From: Saccharina japonica
Taxonomy: Eukaryota > Sar > Phaeophyceae > Laminariales > Laminariaceae
Assembly: GCA_008828725.1 (NCBI GenBank)
Contig: MEHQ01000685.1
Location: 81,058 to 145,057, forward strand
Length of the DNA: 64,000 nucleotides
Direction of reading: 5' to 3'
The stretch's first letter is position 1, and each line of letters starts with the position of its first letter. This document shows, one piece after another, positions 33,291 through 44,806 of the stretch. A program made the translations under genes and the position numbers. Under the pieces are notes generated by a model. It saw nothing but the letters and a program-made list of their open reading frames with translations, was not told the origin of the DNA and made no database searches.

Positions 33291-33949
33291 TAAAGTGGGT
33301 GGGATGGTCTTAAATCTTAAACTGATTTTTACTCTCGTCTTTGGTCGAGGTTTTGCGCGAAGAGCTGCACACAAACAAGTGACCTCGTTGCATATTAATT
33401 TTCCCAGTATTAAATATGATCAACATAAACAACAGCTAGCTGTGGATCGAACCGTTGTTCCAAAGTAAACTTTGGATCCATCTGATTGGATGTCAGTATC
33501 TTCACGAGTGGAGTGCGTAACATTACTGCATGCAGGCCTACACACCTCGGATATCACATACAGTATACAGTAGTACAACCGAGCAAAGCAATATAAGAAA
33601 GGCAAGCTGAGATTTACAGCAAAAACGAACAAAACAGAATGCGGGGAGTGGGTCGTTATGGTGACATTCGCGTACTGTAGAACGCACCCATTCTCAAAGT
33701 GAGAAGTCCAGCCTGTACTATACGAGGTAGTGTCCTCCTGAACTGTACTACCTACAGTACTTGCCCATTTTATGGGGCCTAACACAACGACTTGACAACG
33801 TCCTATTGTAACGTAGTATAATAGCACTACGAGCGTATTACGGGGGACCATAGTAAATAGGACCAAATACTGTTAGTAAAAATAGGGACTTGTATAGGTT
33901 TTTGTGTGTACCGTATAGGTCCTATTCACTATGGCCCCCCGCAATAGAA
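33291..33949. other. Stretch without confident gene
   Basis: A 148-codon minus-strand frame (33420-33866) is present without a recognisable feature. Confidence 0.3.
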
Positions 33950-34201
33950 GATGCATGCTACGGTGGAGGTGCACCACTTTTTTCTAAACCTGACCCAGAA
34001 ACTGATTCTGGAGAGGAAAACAAAAGTGCTGTAATAGGTACCCCCCCGATGAACAATCGCGTGGCATTTTTTTAAACTTCGAAACATATTACAATCACAA
34101 GAAAGAAATTCCGACGGTTTTGGGGTTAAGGAAGGAGCCCTCCGTCATGCCGAAAACGTTTCAGCCGAAAAATCCTATCATACCTCTATCGTAGCACGTG
34201 T
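33950..34201. mobile_element. Small TIR element, family A, copy b
   Basis: Left end ATGCATGCTACGGTGGAGGT and right end, in reverse complement, ACACGTGCTACGATAGAGGT. The interior block CCGTCATGCCGAAAACGTTT is shared with copy d at 42095. About 250 bp, non-coding and uninterrupted, so it serves as a reference for the empty form of copies a and d. Confidence 0.75.
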
Positions 34202-34237
34202 AGGAAGAGCAATCACGTCAAGCTGTCTATAACATAG

Positions 34238-34492
34238 GACGCGTGCTACGGTAGAGGTAGCACTTTTTTGGCCGAATCGTTTTCTGAGCGATCTTCTAAG
34301 GCTCCTTAACCAAAATTCGTCGGACTTTCATGTTTGTGACGAATAATGTTTCAGAGAATACTTCGGTCGTGATATTTCGCATCCGGCAGCACTTTTATTT
34401 TCCTCCAAAATCATTTTTTTCGGTGAGGTATGACGCTCCTTAAGAGAGGAGCTCAGAAAAAAACATGGCGCACCTCTATCGTAGCATGCGTC
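34238..34492. mobile_element. Small TIR element, family A, copy c
   Basis: Left end GACGCGTGCTACGGTAGAGG and right end, in reverse complement, GACGCATGCTACGATAGAGG. ATAG flanks both sides (34234-34237, 34493-34496), a possible 4-bp target duplication. It lies only 36 bp from copy b. Confidence 0.75.
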
Positions 34493-34807
34493 ATAGTGCG
34501 TCAAATGTAGGGGAGCTGCTGCACAGTACAGCACGCGGCGGACCTCTTTTTGTGGTCCCCGTCTGGGAGGTATTTCGTGCGAAGGCTTCTCCTGCAGCTT
34601 TGCAAGCTGAATCTTAGTGGGCGTGAGTGGGCCGGGTAGAGGAAAGTGTGGGGAAGGAAGGTGAACGATGCGGGAATAGGGGGAGCTCAAGGCATGCCGG
34701 AGTTCGAGGCATGTTGCGTGGGGCGCAGGGTGGGGGGGGGGGGGGGGTGGGGGGAAAAAGGGGGGGGGGGTCCAAAAGGGGAAACCGGTTGGGGGAGCTA
34801 ACCCCAN
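34493..34807. other. G-rich stretch with N
   Basis: Contains a G16 run at 34732-34747, further G runs and an N at 34807. No gene. The poly-Pro and poly-Gly frames here are artefacts of the runs. Confidence 0.5.
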
Positions 34808-34910
34808 GGGGGGGGGGTGTACTCATGTCGTGCACGGCCGTAGTCATATGACCGTAGACCCTCGCATCCCTACAATGCCGGGACGGAGCACGCTGGGTTT
34901 TCACCAACCA
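34808..34910 (-). mobile_element. 3'-end fragment of a LINE ending in poly(C)
   Basis: After a G10 run (34808-34817), the sequence ACTCATGTCGTGCACGGC ... TAGTCATATGACCGTAGACC aligns with the 3' end of the LINE at 35334-35400 (ACTCATTTGTTGC ... TTAGTCATTTGACCATTGACC). On the minus (sense) strand both end in GAGTA(C/T) followed by a C run. This is a severely 5'-truncated second copy. Confidence 0.6.
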
Positions 34911-35320
34911 GGCAGACATTGTTTGCACCAAGCGCGAAGCGCCGTGAGGTATTGGGCGAGTCGCATGGAGGGTGAGCTGAATCCTGCTAAGAACCGCCTC
35001 TGAGGCGGACTTGCATTTGGACGACAACTTTAATGAGTTAATTTAATTTCTGGTGTGGCCACTTCCGGAGACAGCAATGGGTTTTACTATGTAACTGCCT
35101 CGCGGATGCCTTACCATATTAACACTACGTGATACGACCATTCCTCTTGTGCGGAGCAAACATTCTCCACCCGGCATAAATGATCTACTCGACCGCCAGC
35201 TTTGCTGACCGCCAAAACAAAACAACGGCACCCTGGTTGTCTAGCTCACGCAGCGAGTGGCGTGTTTTACAGCGTCGTTGCCAACCGACGCCAACCCAAC
35301 CAATAAATATATCATATATT
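34911..35320. other. Stretch between the two LINE 3' ends
   Basis: May still be degenerate LINE 3' sequence near its left side. No gene is identified. Confidence 0.3.
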
Positions 35321-35333
35321 GGGGGGGGGGGGG
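35321..35333 (-). repeat. G13 run = poly(C) tail of the LINE
   Basis: Directly abuts the LINE 3' end and reads as C13 on the LINE sense strand. Confidence 0.7.
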
Positions 35334-35642
35334 CATACTCATTTGTTGCTTGCCTTAGTCATTTGACCATTGACCACGCACCCCTTTCGAGACGGGGCAC
35401 CATTCCTACTCCTAATAGAGACACCTCAAACATTTGGGCGCTCATTTCGTTGTTTCCATATATTACAAATAAGCTCTTGGCTAATCTTATCCCCTTCCTG
35501 TTTCGCCGCCTGTGGCCCCCATCTATCTCCTAAGATAGCGATCGTTTTCTCGCTAATATTTGTCTACCAAACTTCTCCAAGTTACATTCGTCTCTTTTTA
35601 TCATCTCCTCCTCTAACACATCCCGTTCCACCTTGTACCTTT

Positions 35643-35705
35643 CGCATTCTCCCGCTATGTGAATTTTATCATCTATGGCTTTGCCACATGGTCACATCTG
35701 TGCGT
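35643..35705 (-). pseudogene. LINE C-terminal zinc-knuckle remnant
   Basis: The minus-strand frame reads PCGKAIDDKIHIAGEC, matching the C-x2-C(G)...H-x4-C knuckle found after the reverse transcriptase in many LINEs. The first Cys codon is replaced by TGA, so this end is dead in this copy. Confidence 0.55.
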
Positions 35706-36170
35706 CCACTTCATCGTCCTCCCGGCTACAGGTATACCTCCTTCTTTCTGGCAGGTCCAGGTCGCCAACACGAAATCGCAACTTCAGCTTTTCCGCGAAG
35801 TCAAATTGGGCCGTGCAGATAGCTTTTTCATTCCTATCCCTTCTCTCAACTCCCCGTATATCTTTAAGTGTTCGTCCCCTTGCACCCCCCCTCTTAGCGC
35901 TAGCTTTTCCCTTCTTTCTATATTTTCGTTTTATTTTGTCTTGTACCCCCTAAATTCCTCTATGGCCAACATCTCTTTTTGGTTTCTTATCTTCTTCCAT
36001 ACTTTCTCGACTACGCCATCCCACCTTATTCCAGCTCGCCCTTTGGTTACTTTCTCCCATACAGTTTTATCAGCTATGGCTGGCAACCTCTTGTTTGACA
36101 TGTCCTTTACTTTATATTGTCATTTCAACTTACGCACGTCTCTATTTGTCTTAAGTAGGTACATTCCCAG

Positions 36171-37309
36171 TTATGTTCTCAATACTGTATTTATCGTCGT
36201 ACTTGAGCATTCTAGTACTTGTTTAGCTGCTGTCATCTGTACTGTTTCCAGCTGTTTTACGAGCTTTGCGTTTCCTTCCCATACTTCTCCTGCATACTTT
36301 ATCTTTGGTACAAACACATTCATCAGTAAACATATCCTAACTCTAGTGTCAAGGTGCGAGTCTGTTAGGACTGCTTCCATCTTGCCTACGTGTGCCTTAA
36401 CCTTGCCTAATATTTTAGTTATGTGTGCACCCCAAGAGCAATATTTTGAGATCGCTACGCCAAGGTACGTATACTGATCTACGATCGGTAATTCATCTTC
36501 TCCCCATTTCCACTTACAAGTTACCGGGCTCTGCTTATCTTCGTTACATACAACTACTGCGCACTGTTTTACGTTCGCCGTCACTCTCCACTTCCTGGTG
36601 TACTCTAGTGCCTTCTCATTTTGTTTCTGCAGTCCTTAGGGTGTTTCTGATATGCTGACGAAATCATCCGCAAACATCAATCCCGACACTGTATCTTCCC
36701 CCACCGTGACCCCCCGCGATGATTCTTCTACTGCTACTATCATGGCATTAGTATATGCCTTAAATAGTTTAAGTGATAGCGCATATCCTTGTGCAACTCC
36801 CTTGTAGGATATCAACGTACTTCGGTATTTCCCCGTCCAACATCACAGCACTTCTTGCACATTCCGTCATCTTCTTAATCATTCTCCACATCTTTCTTCT
36901 GACCCCTATTTCCCAAAACTTTTTCCACAGCCCAGTTCTCCATACTGTGTCGAAGGCGTTCTCTACATCTTACTTGAAAGAAACAGTGCGTCGTTAGCGC
37001 CGCGTCTTTGCCACCTTGGATCATCTTAGCTAATCTGTACACATGGTCGACGCGGCTACGTTTTGGCTTAAATCCTGCTTGATCTTCGCTACTGTTTGCA
37101 TCCTTCTCCATCATTGTTCCCATTCCATCGTTCAAAATCTTACATAACATTTTACCTACAGTGCTTAGTAGCGTTATCCCCATATAGTTACCTGGGTCAA
37201 CCTTGTCTCCCTTCTTGAACAAGTTTGCTACTACTCCTTCTCTCCATCTCTTAGGTGCGTACTCGTTTTTCAATATCCAGTTACACAACTGAACAATCAT
37301 GGTAAGCAT
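36171..37309 (-). pseudogene. LINE reverse transcriptase, frame-broken
   Basis: The N-terminal part (from 37309) carries LFKKGDKVDPGNYMGITLLS, DQAGFKPKRSRVDHVYRL and neighbours. After a frame break, the catalytic block reads VSGLMFADDFVS with FADD at about 36662-36674. A stop then separates it from the 137-codon thumb part (36584 to 36171) with QYTYLGVAIS and SWGAHITKILGKVKAHVGKM. The order and wording are those of non-LTR reverse transcriptases. It would copy element RNA at a nicked target. Not functional as read. Confidence 0.8.
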
Positions 37310-37395
37310 TCCTTCTCCCCCGTACTTAATATATTCATTAACTATTTGGTCCGCCTCTGCTGCCTTTCAATTCTTATGTTTAGCTACACACTCAT

Positions 37396-38253
37396 TTACT
37401 TCTTCTCTTGTGAAATCTCCCTGTAGCCCTTATGAATCACTGTCATCTCTTCTGATGCATCTGCGTTCGCCTCTGCCCACGCGTTGATATCCTTCTTAAA
37501 TTCAACGTCGAACGTTTGGTTGGTTGTGGGCGTTCCTAGCTTGCGGTAATGCTCTACAAGGACTTCCCTTTTCCCCTTTGAACTAGTAACCATTTTACCG
37601 TTCTGTGCTCTTAATGTAGCTACCCCCGTGTCTGCCTCTCCTGCTTGTTTGCCTAGTATCCCTTTTATCCCTACCCACATCTGTTTCATCCCGCCATCAA
37701 AGTCTTCATTCGTTTTATTAACTACATCTTTCCATATCCCTTTCTTCTTCTCCTCAACCACCTTTTTTACTTTCTTTCGAGCAATCGCATACTCCTTCCA
37801 TCTTGACGTAGTTTTGTTCGATTTGTATCTTGCGTGTGCCTTTCTCCTTACCCATATAGCCAATTTTACTTCTCCCTCCCCCCATTTTACTGCTTTATTG
37901 CATATTATCAACTTCTTCCCTATTACTTTACTTGCTGTGGTTTTGACCAATTTCTCCCATCCTTCTATCATCCTCGCTCCTGCACTATCTCTCTCTATAT
38001 TGTTCTTTGTCGTACCAATCCTTTCCAGCAGATCGGAAAAATGTTCTGCATTTTTAGTCATCTCTTCTTGGAATTCTTCCCGTTCTTCTTTTACTTCTAG
38101 TTCATCTATTCGCCATCTGTACAATTTCCTACCGCGCCTATTTTTGATATGTCTCGTCTGCTGACTGACTGTCCATACTTCGTTAAGCAGTGGTCCGTAG
38201 TTCCTGCGTCCGCCGCGCATACATGTACTTCCGTTTCCTTTACTTAATTCCAT
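37396..38253 (-). pseudogene. LINE linker between endonuclease and reverse transcriptase
   Basis: A 285-codon open stretch, rich in Lys, Glu and Arg (WVRRKAHARYKSNKTTSRWK, EYAIARKKVKKVVEEKKKGI). Such helical linkers sit between endonuclease and polymerase in APE-type LINEs. It is the longest intact block of the element. Confidence 0.7.
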
Positions 38254-38279
38254 TTTCTACCATTATGAAGTCAAGAGCG

Positions 38280-38945
38280 GAGCTTTCTCCCTTTTGTATG
38301 CACTGTCTAGGCCATTCTGGCTCTGACGTTTTTACTCTACCGTTCACAGTCTTAACTCATTGTTTTTGAGAAACTTCAGCATCTCTTCCCCGTTGTTATT
38401 ATTGGTTACTTTCCCATACTGTCCAATGTTCTCGTTTGGGTTGCTTGCCTTCCCAAGTATTTAGTTGAAATTTCCGACTTGTACTGCTTCTCCTTGTCTT
38501 TTATATATCTTTACATTTACTGCTACTTCTCCGAACTTATTCTGCATATCGTTCAACATACTCTTCGACTCTGGGGGCATATAGATGTTTCCCAAGAATT
38601 AATATTTCGCTCCCCTCTTCCCTGGTATTTTTATCTATATGCTCTCATCGAATTTTGTGACTTTCATCACTACTAGTGTGTCAAACAGGTATTCTTTGAC
38701 TAGGAACCCTACTCCCCCTGCCCCCCTATTCTTGTTGTTCTGTCCCTTCTTCTATTCCGCCATCCATGCGTACTCTCCAATCGTGCATCCTACTTCCCCC
38801 CCTTCTTCCTCCCACGACTCTTGAATTCCTACTATGTCTAGGTCGCACATACTTACTTGTTCGGTTATTTCGATCATTTTGCGCTCTTCTATGGCGACTC
38901 CACATACGTTCCATGATCATGTTTCCAGCTTCTTCCTCGTTTCAC
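38280..38945 (-). pseudogene. LINE apurinic-type endonuclease, broken
   Basis: Minus-strand motifs in order: WNVCGVAIEERKM (catalytic Asn region), DLDIVGIQESWEEEGG (catalytic Glu region), GGVGFLVKEYLFDTL, LGNIYMPPESKS, VGNFN in place of the usual GDFN, NPNENIGQYGKVTNNNNGEE, and SALDFIMVE. Several stops lie between them. The Asp to Asn change in GDFN alone would impair cleavage. Confidence 0.75.
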
Positions 38946-39400
38946 CATTCGCTCTACTCTTGTATTCCGTTTCTTCTCTGTATTTGCTACTCCTATGTTC
39001 TCTTCTTTGAGCTTTCTTACTCTTTCCGTTTCCGGTTTTGTCTTCTTGCTCTACGCCACTGTGGTTCTCTTTCGTTGCTACTTCTGTGTTTTCTTCTTTG
39101 AGAGTTCTCTCTGTTCTGTTTCCGGTTTTGTATTTTTCTCTACGTCGTGCGTTTCTCTCGCATTCCCTTTGGACCGTTTACTGTTTCCTGCCCCCCCTTA
39201 CCTCCGGTTACCCTAGGACTACGTATTAGATCCGCTATCCCATTAGCTATACATACTCTCCATCCTAGTCTTCTAATCCATGCCGACACTTTTTATGTCT
39301 CTAACCTCTGCCACTCCATGCTCGTTTTCGATTTAAGCGTGACACGAAAGTGATCTCCCTTCCATTCTACTTGCCCTATTCCTCTTGAACTCTATGTTCA

Positions 39401-39949
39401 GGGGGGGGGGGGGGGGTCATGGTACCCTAAAGGCTAGAAGTAGGAACGACACGAGATCGGGAGTCCATCGAAGATGCCGTAGGCATATGATGAACTGCAA
39501 AGAAAGAAGGGGGGGGGGGCTCGGGGTTGGTTGTGCAGTGTGCATATGGGGGAGGCGCAGGGCCGGTAAAATAGTGTTGATGTAATAATACAGGAGGGGT
39601 ACCTGGTATGATAAGATAAGCGTAAGCGCCGTGCTATAGTATATCGTTTATACGTAGAATACCCACCAACGACCGACTTTGAGACAAAGGGTACGTAACG
39701 CGTGATACACGACTCCCATGGGCAAGGCATCCAATGAAACCTGGTAAAAAAATACAGTATAGGTACCCATGAAAAAACGTGTATGGTGTATGACTGGTGC
39801 TGCTACGGTACGCAGTAGGGGGGACATATTAACGTGCGTTTTTATCCGCTTCCCAAAGCCACATTCGACCGAGTGGACACTATGTATACGCGTAGAGGGT
39901 CTTTGGGTTCCGATCTGTAACTGCCAACGATCGCAAAACAAATTAGATC
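39401..39949. repeat. G16 run and G-rich flank of the LINE
   Basis: G16 at 39401-39416 and a second G run near 39509-39518. The remainder, to 39949, contains no gene I can support. Confidence 0.6.
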
Positions 39950-41067
39950 GTTATAAATAAACGAATGATCGGCGAAACGATCGCAAACAAAGGGGACCGT
40001 TCATTGAAAACAATCGGGCAACGGTCGTGCAAAGGTAAGCTTGATTTCCGATCGGGTGTTCGACGGAAGTCCCGCAGCAGGTTTATCTCTTGCTTCGTGT
40101 TTGGATGTGGAGACACACCGAGGTGGGTGGGTTGTGTGGCGTTACGACACTCTCGGGGGTCAGCAACACGAGGTAATAATCTCAGAGCGCCCCCGAGGAG
40201 GCAGGAAGGCCCTGATGGATTATTTAAGTGATAATGAGGCGGTATGGTCTAGGAGAGGTATGGTCAAGGGGATGGGGGCTGGTATCTACACGTGCAGCGA
40301 TCGTGAAAGGGGCCTCGTTGAAAACGATGGGCCAGCAATCGCAAAGCGGACACGATAGCGCCTGAATTCGACCGGTCAAACGATACTAAATCATATGCAG
40401 GGATCGATGACGCTTTTTTATTGTGTTGTTTTTCCATCGGCCAACGATCGTAAAAAGCCATCGTTGGTTTCCGAACGGCCAACGATGGTACTACAAAAAC
40501 AAACCGTTGGATCACGATCGGCCAACGATGATAAAACGGGGCGCATCGATCGTGAAAAGTAAAAAGGGATATCGTTGGAGTCTGATCGGCCAACAATCAT
40601 AGTGACAAGGGGCCGTAGGATTCCAGTCGGCCAACGCTCGTGAAAAGGGGGTTCCTTAGATTCCTACCCGCCAAGGATCGAAAAAAAAGGGACCGTTAGA
40701 CTCCGATCGGCCATCGATCGTAGAATAAATGGATGGTAAAACACATGGGATCGTTAAAAGCGATCGGCAAACACTCTTTAAAAGGAATCGTTGGATTCTG
40801 ATTGGTCACCGGTCGTTAAAAGGGAAAACGTTGTATTCCGATCGGCCAACGATCTTACTAAAAGGGGATCGTAGGATTATAATCTGGCAGCGATGGTAAA
40901 AACAAACAGGTCTTTGGATTATAATCGGCCAACGATCTTCAAAAGGAATCGTTTGTTCTCGACCGGCCGACGATGATTGTAGAATAAATGGATGGTTGGA
41001 TTCGGATCCCGGCCAACGGCCCTAAAACGGGTTTGTTAAAGCCACGCGGCCAACGACCGTTGGTGGG
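39950..41067. repeat. Degenerate minisatellite with GATCGGCCAACGATCG core
   Basis: About twenty diverged units of 40-50 bp. The consensus contains CGTTGGATTCCGATCGG, then CCAACGATCGT, then AAAAGGG. The core CGATCGGCCAACGATCG is nearly palindromic. Units are most regular from 40430 to 41050. The array stops at a family A element and one more unit follows it (42177-42236). Confidence 0.8.
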
Positions 41068-42141
41068 GACGCATACTGCGTACGGTAGTAGAGGTGTACC
41101 ATTTTGTTTCTAAGGGTGGTCACTTGAGGATTATTTTACCCACCCGAAAAAAGGGTTTTGAAGACAGCAAAAAAAAAACAATTTGGAAAATAAAATCCAA
41201 TTTGGATGTAATTTCGCAAAAAAAAAAACAAAACTGGTTTGCGTCCTATGGAGAATAGTGAATTGCTTGTTCAAATATTTCTGAAATCGAAAAAAACGTA
41301 GCACGCCTCACAACACCTCCGGGTGAAAAACTTCGACGAGAGTCGACGAGAGCGAACACATGCGTCGGCGCGTGCGCGCCGACGCAAGCATACTCTTGCC
41401 TTTGGTCGCCGAGGCTAGGAAGCTATTTCTCTCAGGGTGTCCTGGGTGGGCGTAGGGATCCCTGAAACGCCACGGGCGAGACAGAGACAGCGACGATGTT
41501 ACCAACGGGTTGAGCGTATCCTGCTGTTATTGCGTCGATCATTCCGTTTTTGGTCGGGTCTGGCACATCTAGCTTGTTGAACAGATTGGTTTGCGACCGC
41601 CATGATTGATTTTGTGGCGCCACCGCCTGGGTATGACGTTATATAGTCTGTAGGTGGGGGCGCGGCTGTTGTCCCGGTGGCCTCGCGTCGTGGTTCACGC
41701 GTTATCGCCTCGGTCGTGGTCATCGATGCGATCAAGAAATCGCCCGGTTGTAGCGGGGGCGTTTACCCACCGTGGACATGCCGGTCCAAGTCGGCCCAAC
41801 TCCCAAATTTGATTTGAATTCTACGCAGAAAAAGGTCCTGGGACCTTCTTGGGTTTTCCGTCCAATTCAAAACGAATATTCCCCAAATCCTATTCGATGT
41901 GGTGGTGGTGCGTGTGTTGACCAATGAAAAGCGAATTTGAATATTATTTTTCTCCAAATTGAATTTATATTTTATTTGTTAATATGGGTCCTAACCGACG
42001 AACAATTCCATGACACAATACTACAACGAAAAGGATTGCAACACCAAAAAAGGAATTTCGGCCATTTTGGGTTAAGGATCCTCCCGTCATTCCGAAAACG
42101 CTTCAGCCAAAACGTGCCACCTCTGTTATCGTAGCATGCGT
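41068..42141. mobile_element. Small TIR element, family A, copy d, expanded by a nested element
   Basis: Left end GACGCATACTGCGTACGG ... TAGAGGTGTACC and right end, in reverse complement, ACGCATGCTACGATAACAGA. The right-hand interior (42000-42141) matches copy b (34050-34200) block by block, for example GACGAACAATTCC and CCGTCATTCCGAAAACGCTT. The left interior is interrupted by a PIF/Harbinger-like element ending at 41991. The whole composite sits within the minisatellite. Confidence 0.65.
41154..41991. mobile_element. PIF/Harbinger-like element nested in family A copy d
   Basis: The right end reads, in reverse complement, GGACCCATATTAACAAATAA, followed by TAA at 41992-41994, as in the elements at 5073 and 23674. 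The interior (41440-41740, minus) matches the cargo of the 23674 element, including the shared reading AATCAATCATGGCGGTCGCA. The left end is diverged; 41154 is an estimate. Confidence 0.55.
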
Positions 42142-43146
42142 GTTGGGATAGTTGAATTCTGGTTGACCATTGACCATGGATCGCAAGATGGTGTCGTTGG
42201 ATTCCGATCGGCCCACAATCGTCAAGAAAGGGACCAACCAACACGGACCGCGAAGAACCGCGGAGAACATCCTTCAAATCCCTGATGCGGTAGGTAGCAA
42301 ACAAACAAGCACGGCATGTATGTTTGTATCTAAACAAAAAACCAACCATCACAAACTATCAATCTATACAGTACGCGAGACATATATACATGTGTTTATA
42401 ATTTGGGAGTTATTCATTTTAGCCACAGTAGAGATCTTTCAAAATATTGTAAATAATTTACAGCTAATAATTTGGGATCAGAGAGGAACGCCACTCTAAA
42501 TCCTATACAAGGTATAAATTGTAGTAGATTTAAAGAGCGAAATACTATGATCAACGATGACATCACAACCAAACACTCACGAGTCTTCTTAGCGAAAAAT
42601 AAAGTGTGTCGCGTCGTTACTGTGTACACACAACAACGCTATTCTCCCTTTGTGAGAATTTCAGCGGTATTTTGTTTTTCCAAAAACAAATATATTTCAA
42701 CACTGACGGCTGAAAGAGGCTGAACCAACAAGGCTGGAATCATTGAAAGATATGCGAACAGAAAACTGTACTGGGTGAAAAGTGGAGTAGGTTGTTGTTG
42801 ATTCGATATCAACGGTGGATGGAAGCTAGGTGTGCTTCTTTTTGCTACCTGAGCCAAGACAAGAACAATTTGCATTCGGAGATTTCTATGCCGTATCGGG
42901 TATAACCTCCTACCAAATGGACAAATGCGGCAAGAGGCGCTCTCGAAGGTCAACCTAACGCCAATAAAAAGAGACAAGCGTATACCGGAAGCCGGAAACA
43001 ACGACAACCTCGATTCAATTTGGAGCCAAAACACGTGCGACTGATATCATTCGCAAAGGAACATCAAACACTTTTGGAAATGAATCAGGCTAGAGCGAGC
43101 AGTCTTTCTATCGTCCCCTTCTGTCCAAAATACGTAAGGTTGCAAC
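42142..43146. other. Stretch with one minisatellite unit, no gene
   Basis: 42177-42236 is a stray minisatellite unit. Open frames of 109 codons (42170-42499, plus) and 131 (42639-43034, minus) have no recognised features. Confidence 0.4.
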
Positions 43147-43820
43147 CGTGATTGCCACGGAGCCAAGTGTGGTGAATGATGGTTATATATATTTAGCAGG
43201 TATATATGTCTAGGGTACAGTACGAAGTGGTGTAGGAGGTATAGGTACGTACATACGTACGTACTACGTACATACGTACGTACTTCACGAGGCGAGGTGC
43301 GAGAGGGTGTTTTGTTTTTTGTTGCAACAGTTGTTGGTGGTGTGGGCACAGACAGACGTACTGTAGTTACTGGTTGTACAGTAGTTCTACCATACATACT
43401 GATCGTTGGCGCGGTGTCCATACCATGATGATCGTTGGCGCGGTGTCCATACAATGATGATCGTTGGCGCGGTGTCCGAAAAAGGAACAGCAGCAGGGCT
43501 TTCCACGTGGTCCCAAACCGTAGTTCCTGTGTGGCCCGACGCCGCTGAACAACTAGAAATTTTGGCGCGCCCATCTATAGCTGGATAAGCCGAGATGAAA
43601 CGGCATGTGCCAGGGTACGTACTACGCCGTAGGGGAGTCGCTCTTCGGTTTTTGTTTCGGCGGCTCAGAGCGAGTGTAGCGCATCCCACCCATTCCTTTT
43701 CGGACTCACGCTCTCGGTTGGTGCTTTTTCGGTCTGGCGAGAGATAGAGATAGAGAAATAGAGTGCGAGAGAAAAAGGGAGAAAGAGAAAGATAGGAAAA
43801 AACGGTCTTGGAATTATTGT
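43147..43820. repeat. Segmental duplication, unit A
   Basis: Starts ACCGTGATTGCCACGGAGCC and ends with ACGGTCTTGGAATTA. It aligns with 44152-44806 throughout and includes a GTACGTACATACGTACGTAC microsatellite and a (GA)n tract. It contains three tandem copies of a 31-bp repeat (GATCGTTGGCGCGGTGTCCA) at about 43401-43480; unit B has two. Confidence 0.8.
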
Positions 43821-44151
43821 TGCGCTAGTCCAACAAAAGTCCGTTGGTGGGCGAGGTGCAGAGAGGCAGGAGTGGAAATTGGTATACACATCAAGTGGGT
43901 GCAGGTGCTACATATTCTTGGTGTTGCAATGACGAAGGATCTGCGCGCGTTGATGGTCTCAGCATCACAAGTTCTACAGTAAACTGTACGTGTCAAGGAG
44001 CACAGCATACTGCAGGCAGTTTTTTCTACCCGCCGCCGCAAGAAAGATCCGAATCCAAAACTAAATGCGCGACGATCCAAACGGCCTCTACCCGCCGCAA
44101 GATCCATAGGCAACTACTACTAACTGGAAGTCCGTGGGTGCACCAGAAGAT

Positions 44152-44806
44152 ACCGTGATTGTCACGGGGCCAAGTGTGGTGAATGATGGTTATATCTATC
44201 AGGTATATATGTCTAGGGTACAGTACAAAGTGTAGGAGGTATAGGTACTGTACGTACATACGTACGTACTGAGGCGAGGTGCGAGAGGGTGTTGTGTTTT
44301 TTGTTGCAACAGTTGTTGGTGGTGTGGGCACAGACAGACGTACTGTAGTGACTGGTTGTAGTCCTACCATGCTGATCGTTTGCGCGGTGTCCATACGATG
44401 ATGACGATCGTTGGCGCGGTGTCCAAAAACAGGAACAGCACCAGGGCTTCCTAATTGGTCCCCCACCGTAGTACTTACCTTGCTCGAGGCCGCTTAACGA
44501 GCGGACATGATGTGGTACAATCGACGTGGTATGGCCGTTCTCGAACAATCGACACTTTGGCGCCTATCTGTAGCTGGGTATGACGAGATGAAACGGGACT
44601 CCGTATGTGTGTTTCAGGTACGTACTACGTCGTAGGGGGGTCGTTCTTCGTTTTTTCTTTCCGGCGGCTCCGAGCGAGTGAACTGTACCCCACCCATTCC
44701 TTTTCTGAATCACGCCCGGTCGGTGTTTTTTTCGGTCAGTCGAGCGCGAGAGAGGGAACGAGAGAGAGAGACATAGAGAGAGAGAGTACGGTCTTGGAAT
44801 TACGTT
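44152..44806. repeat. Segmental duplication, unit B
   Basis: The second copy of the segment at 43147, with several small indels. The segment just upstream (44119-44140) reads ACTGGAAGTCCGTGGGTGCA, which reappears at 63959, so a third partial copy may lie off the right edge. Confidence 0.8.

Larger units (their letters stand above)
35334..39400 (-). mobile_element. Decayed APE-type LINE (non-LTR retrotransposon)
   Basis: A minus-strand element of about 4.1 kb with, in order from 39400 down: remnant N-terminal coding sequence, an apurinic-type endonuclease, a long basic linker, a reverse transcriptase, and a C-terminal Cys/His knuckle. Stops and frame changes are spread through it. It lies between a G16 run (39401-39416) and a G13 run (35321-35333). 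The 5' end is probably truncated, because coding text continues up to the G16 run. The large hydrophobic plus-strand frames here (for example 35659-36477 and 37628-38164) are shadows. Confidence 0.85.

Noticed and set aside
35659..36477. Long hydrophobic plus-strand frame (272 codons) and similar frames at 37628-38164 and 38766-39101
   Set aside because: They are exact shadows of the Lys/Glu-rich LINE coding strand on the minus strand; no domain of their own.
43200..43300. CRISPR-like array from repeated GTACGTAC blocks
   Set aside because: Simple-sequence microsatellite without fixed repeats and unique spacers; no CRISPR array is seen anywhere in the window.
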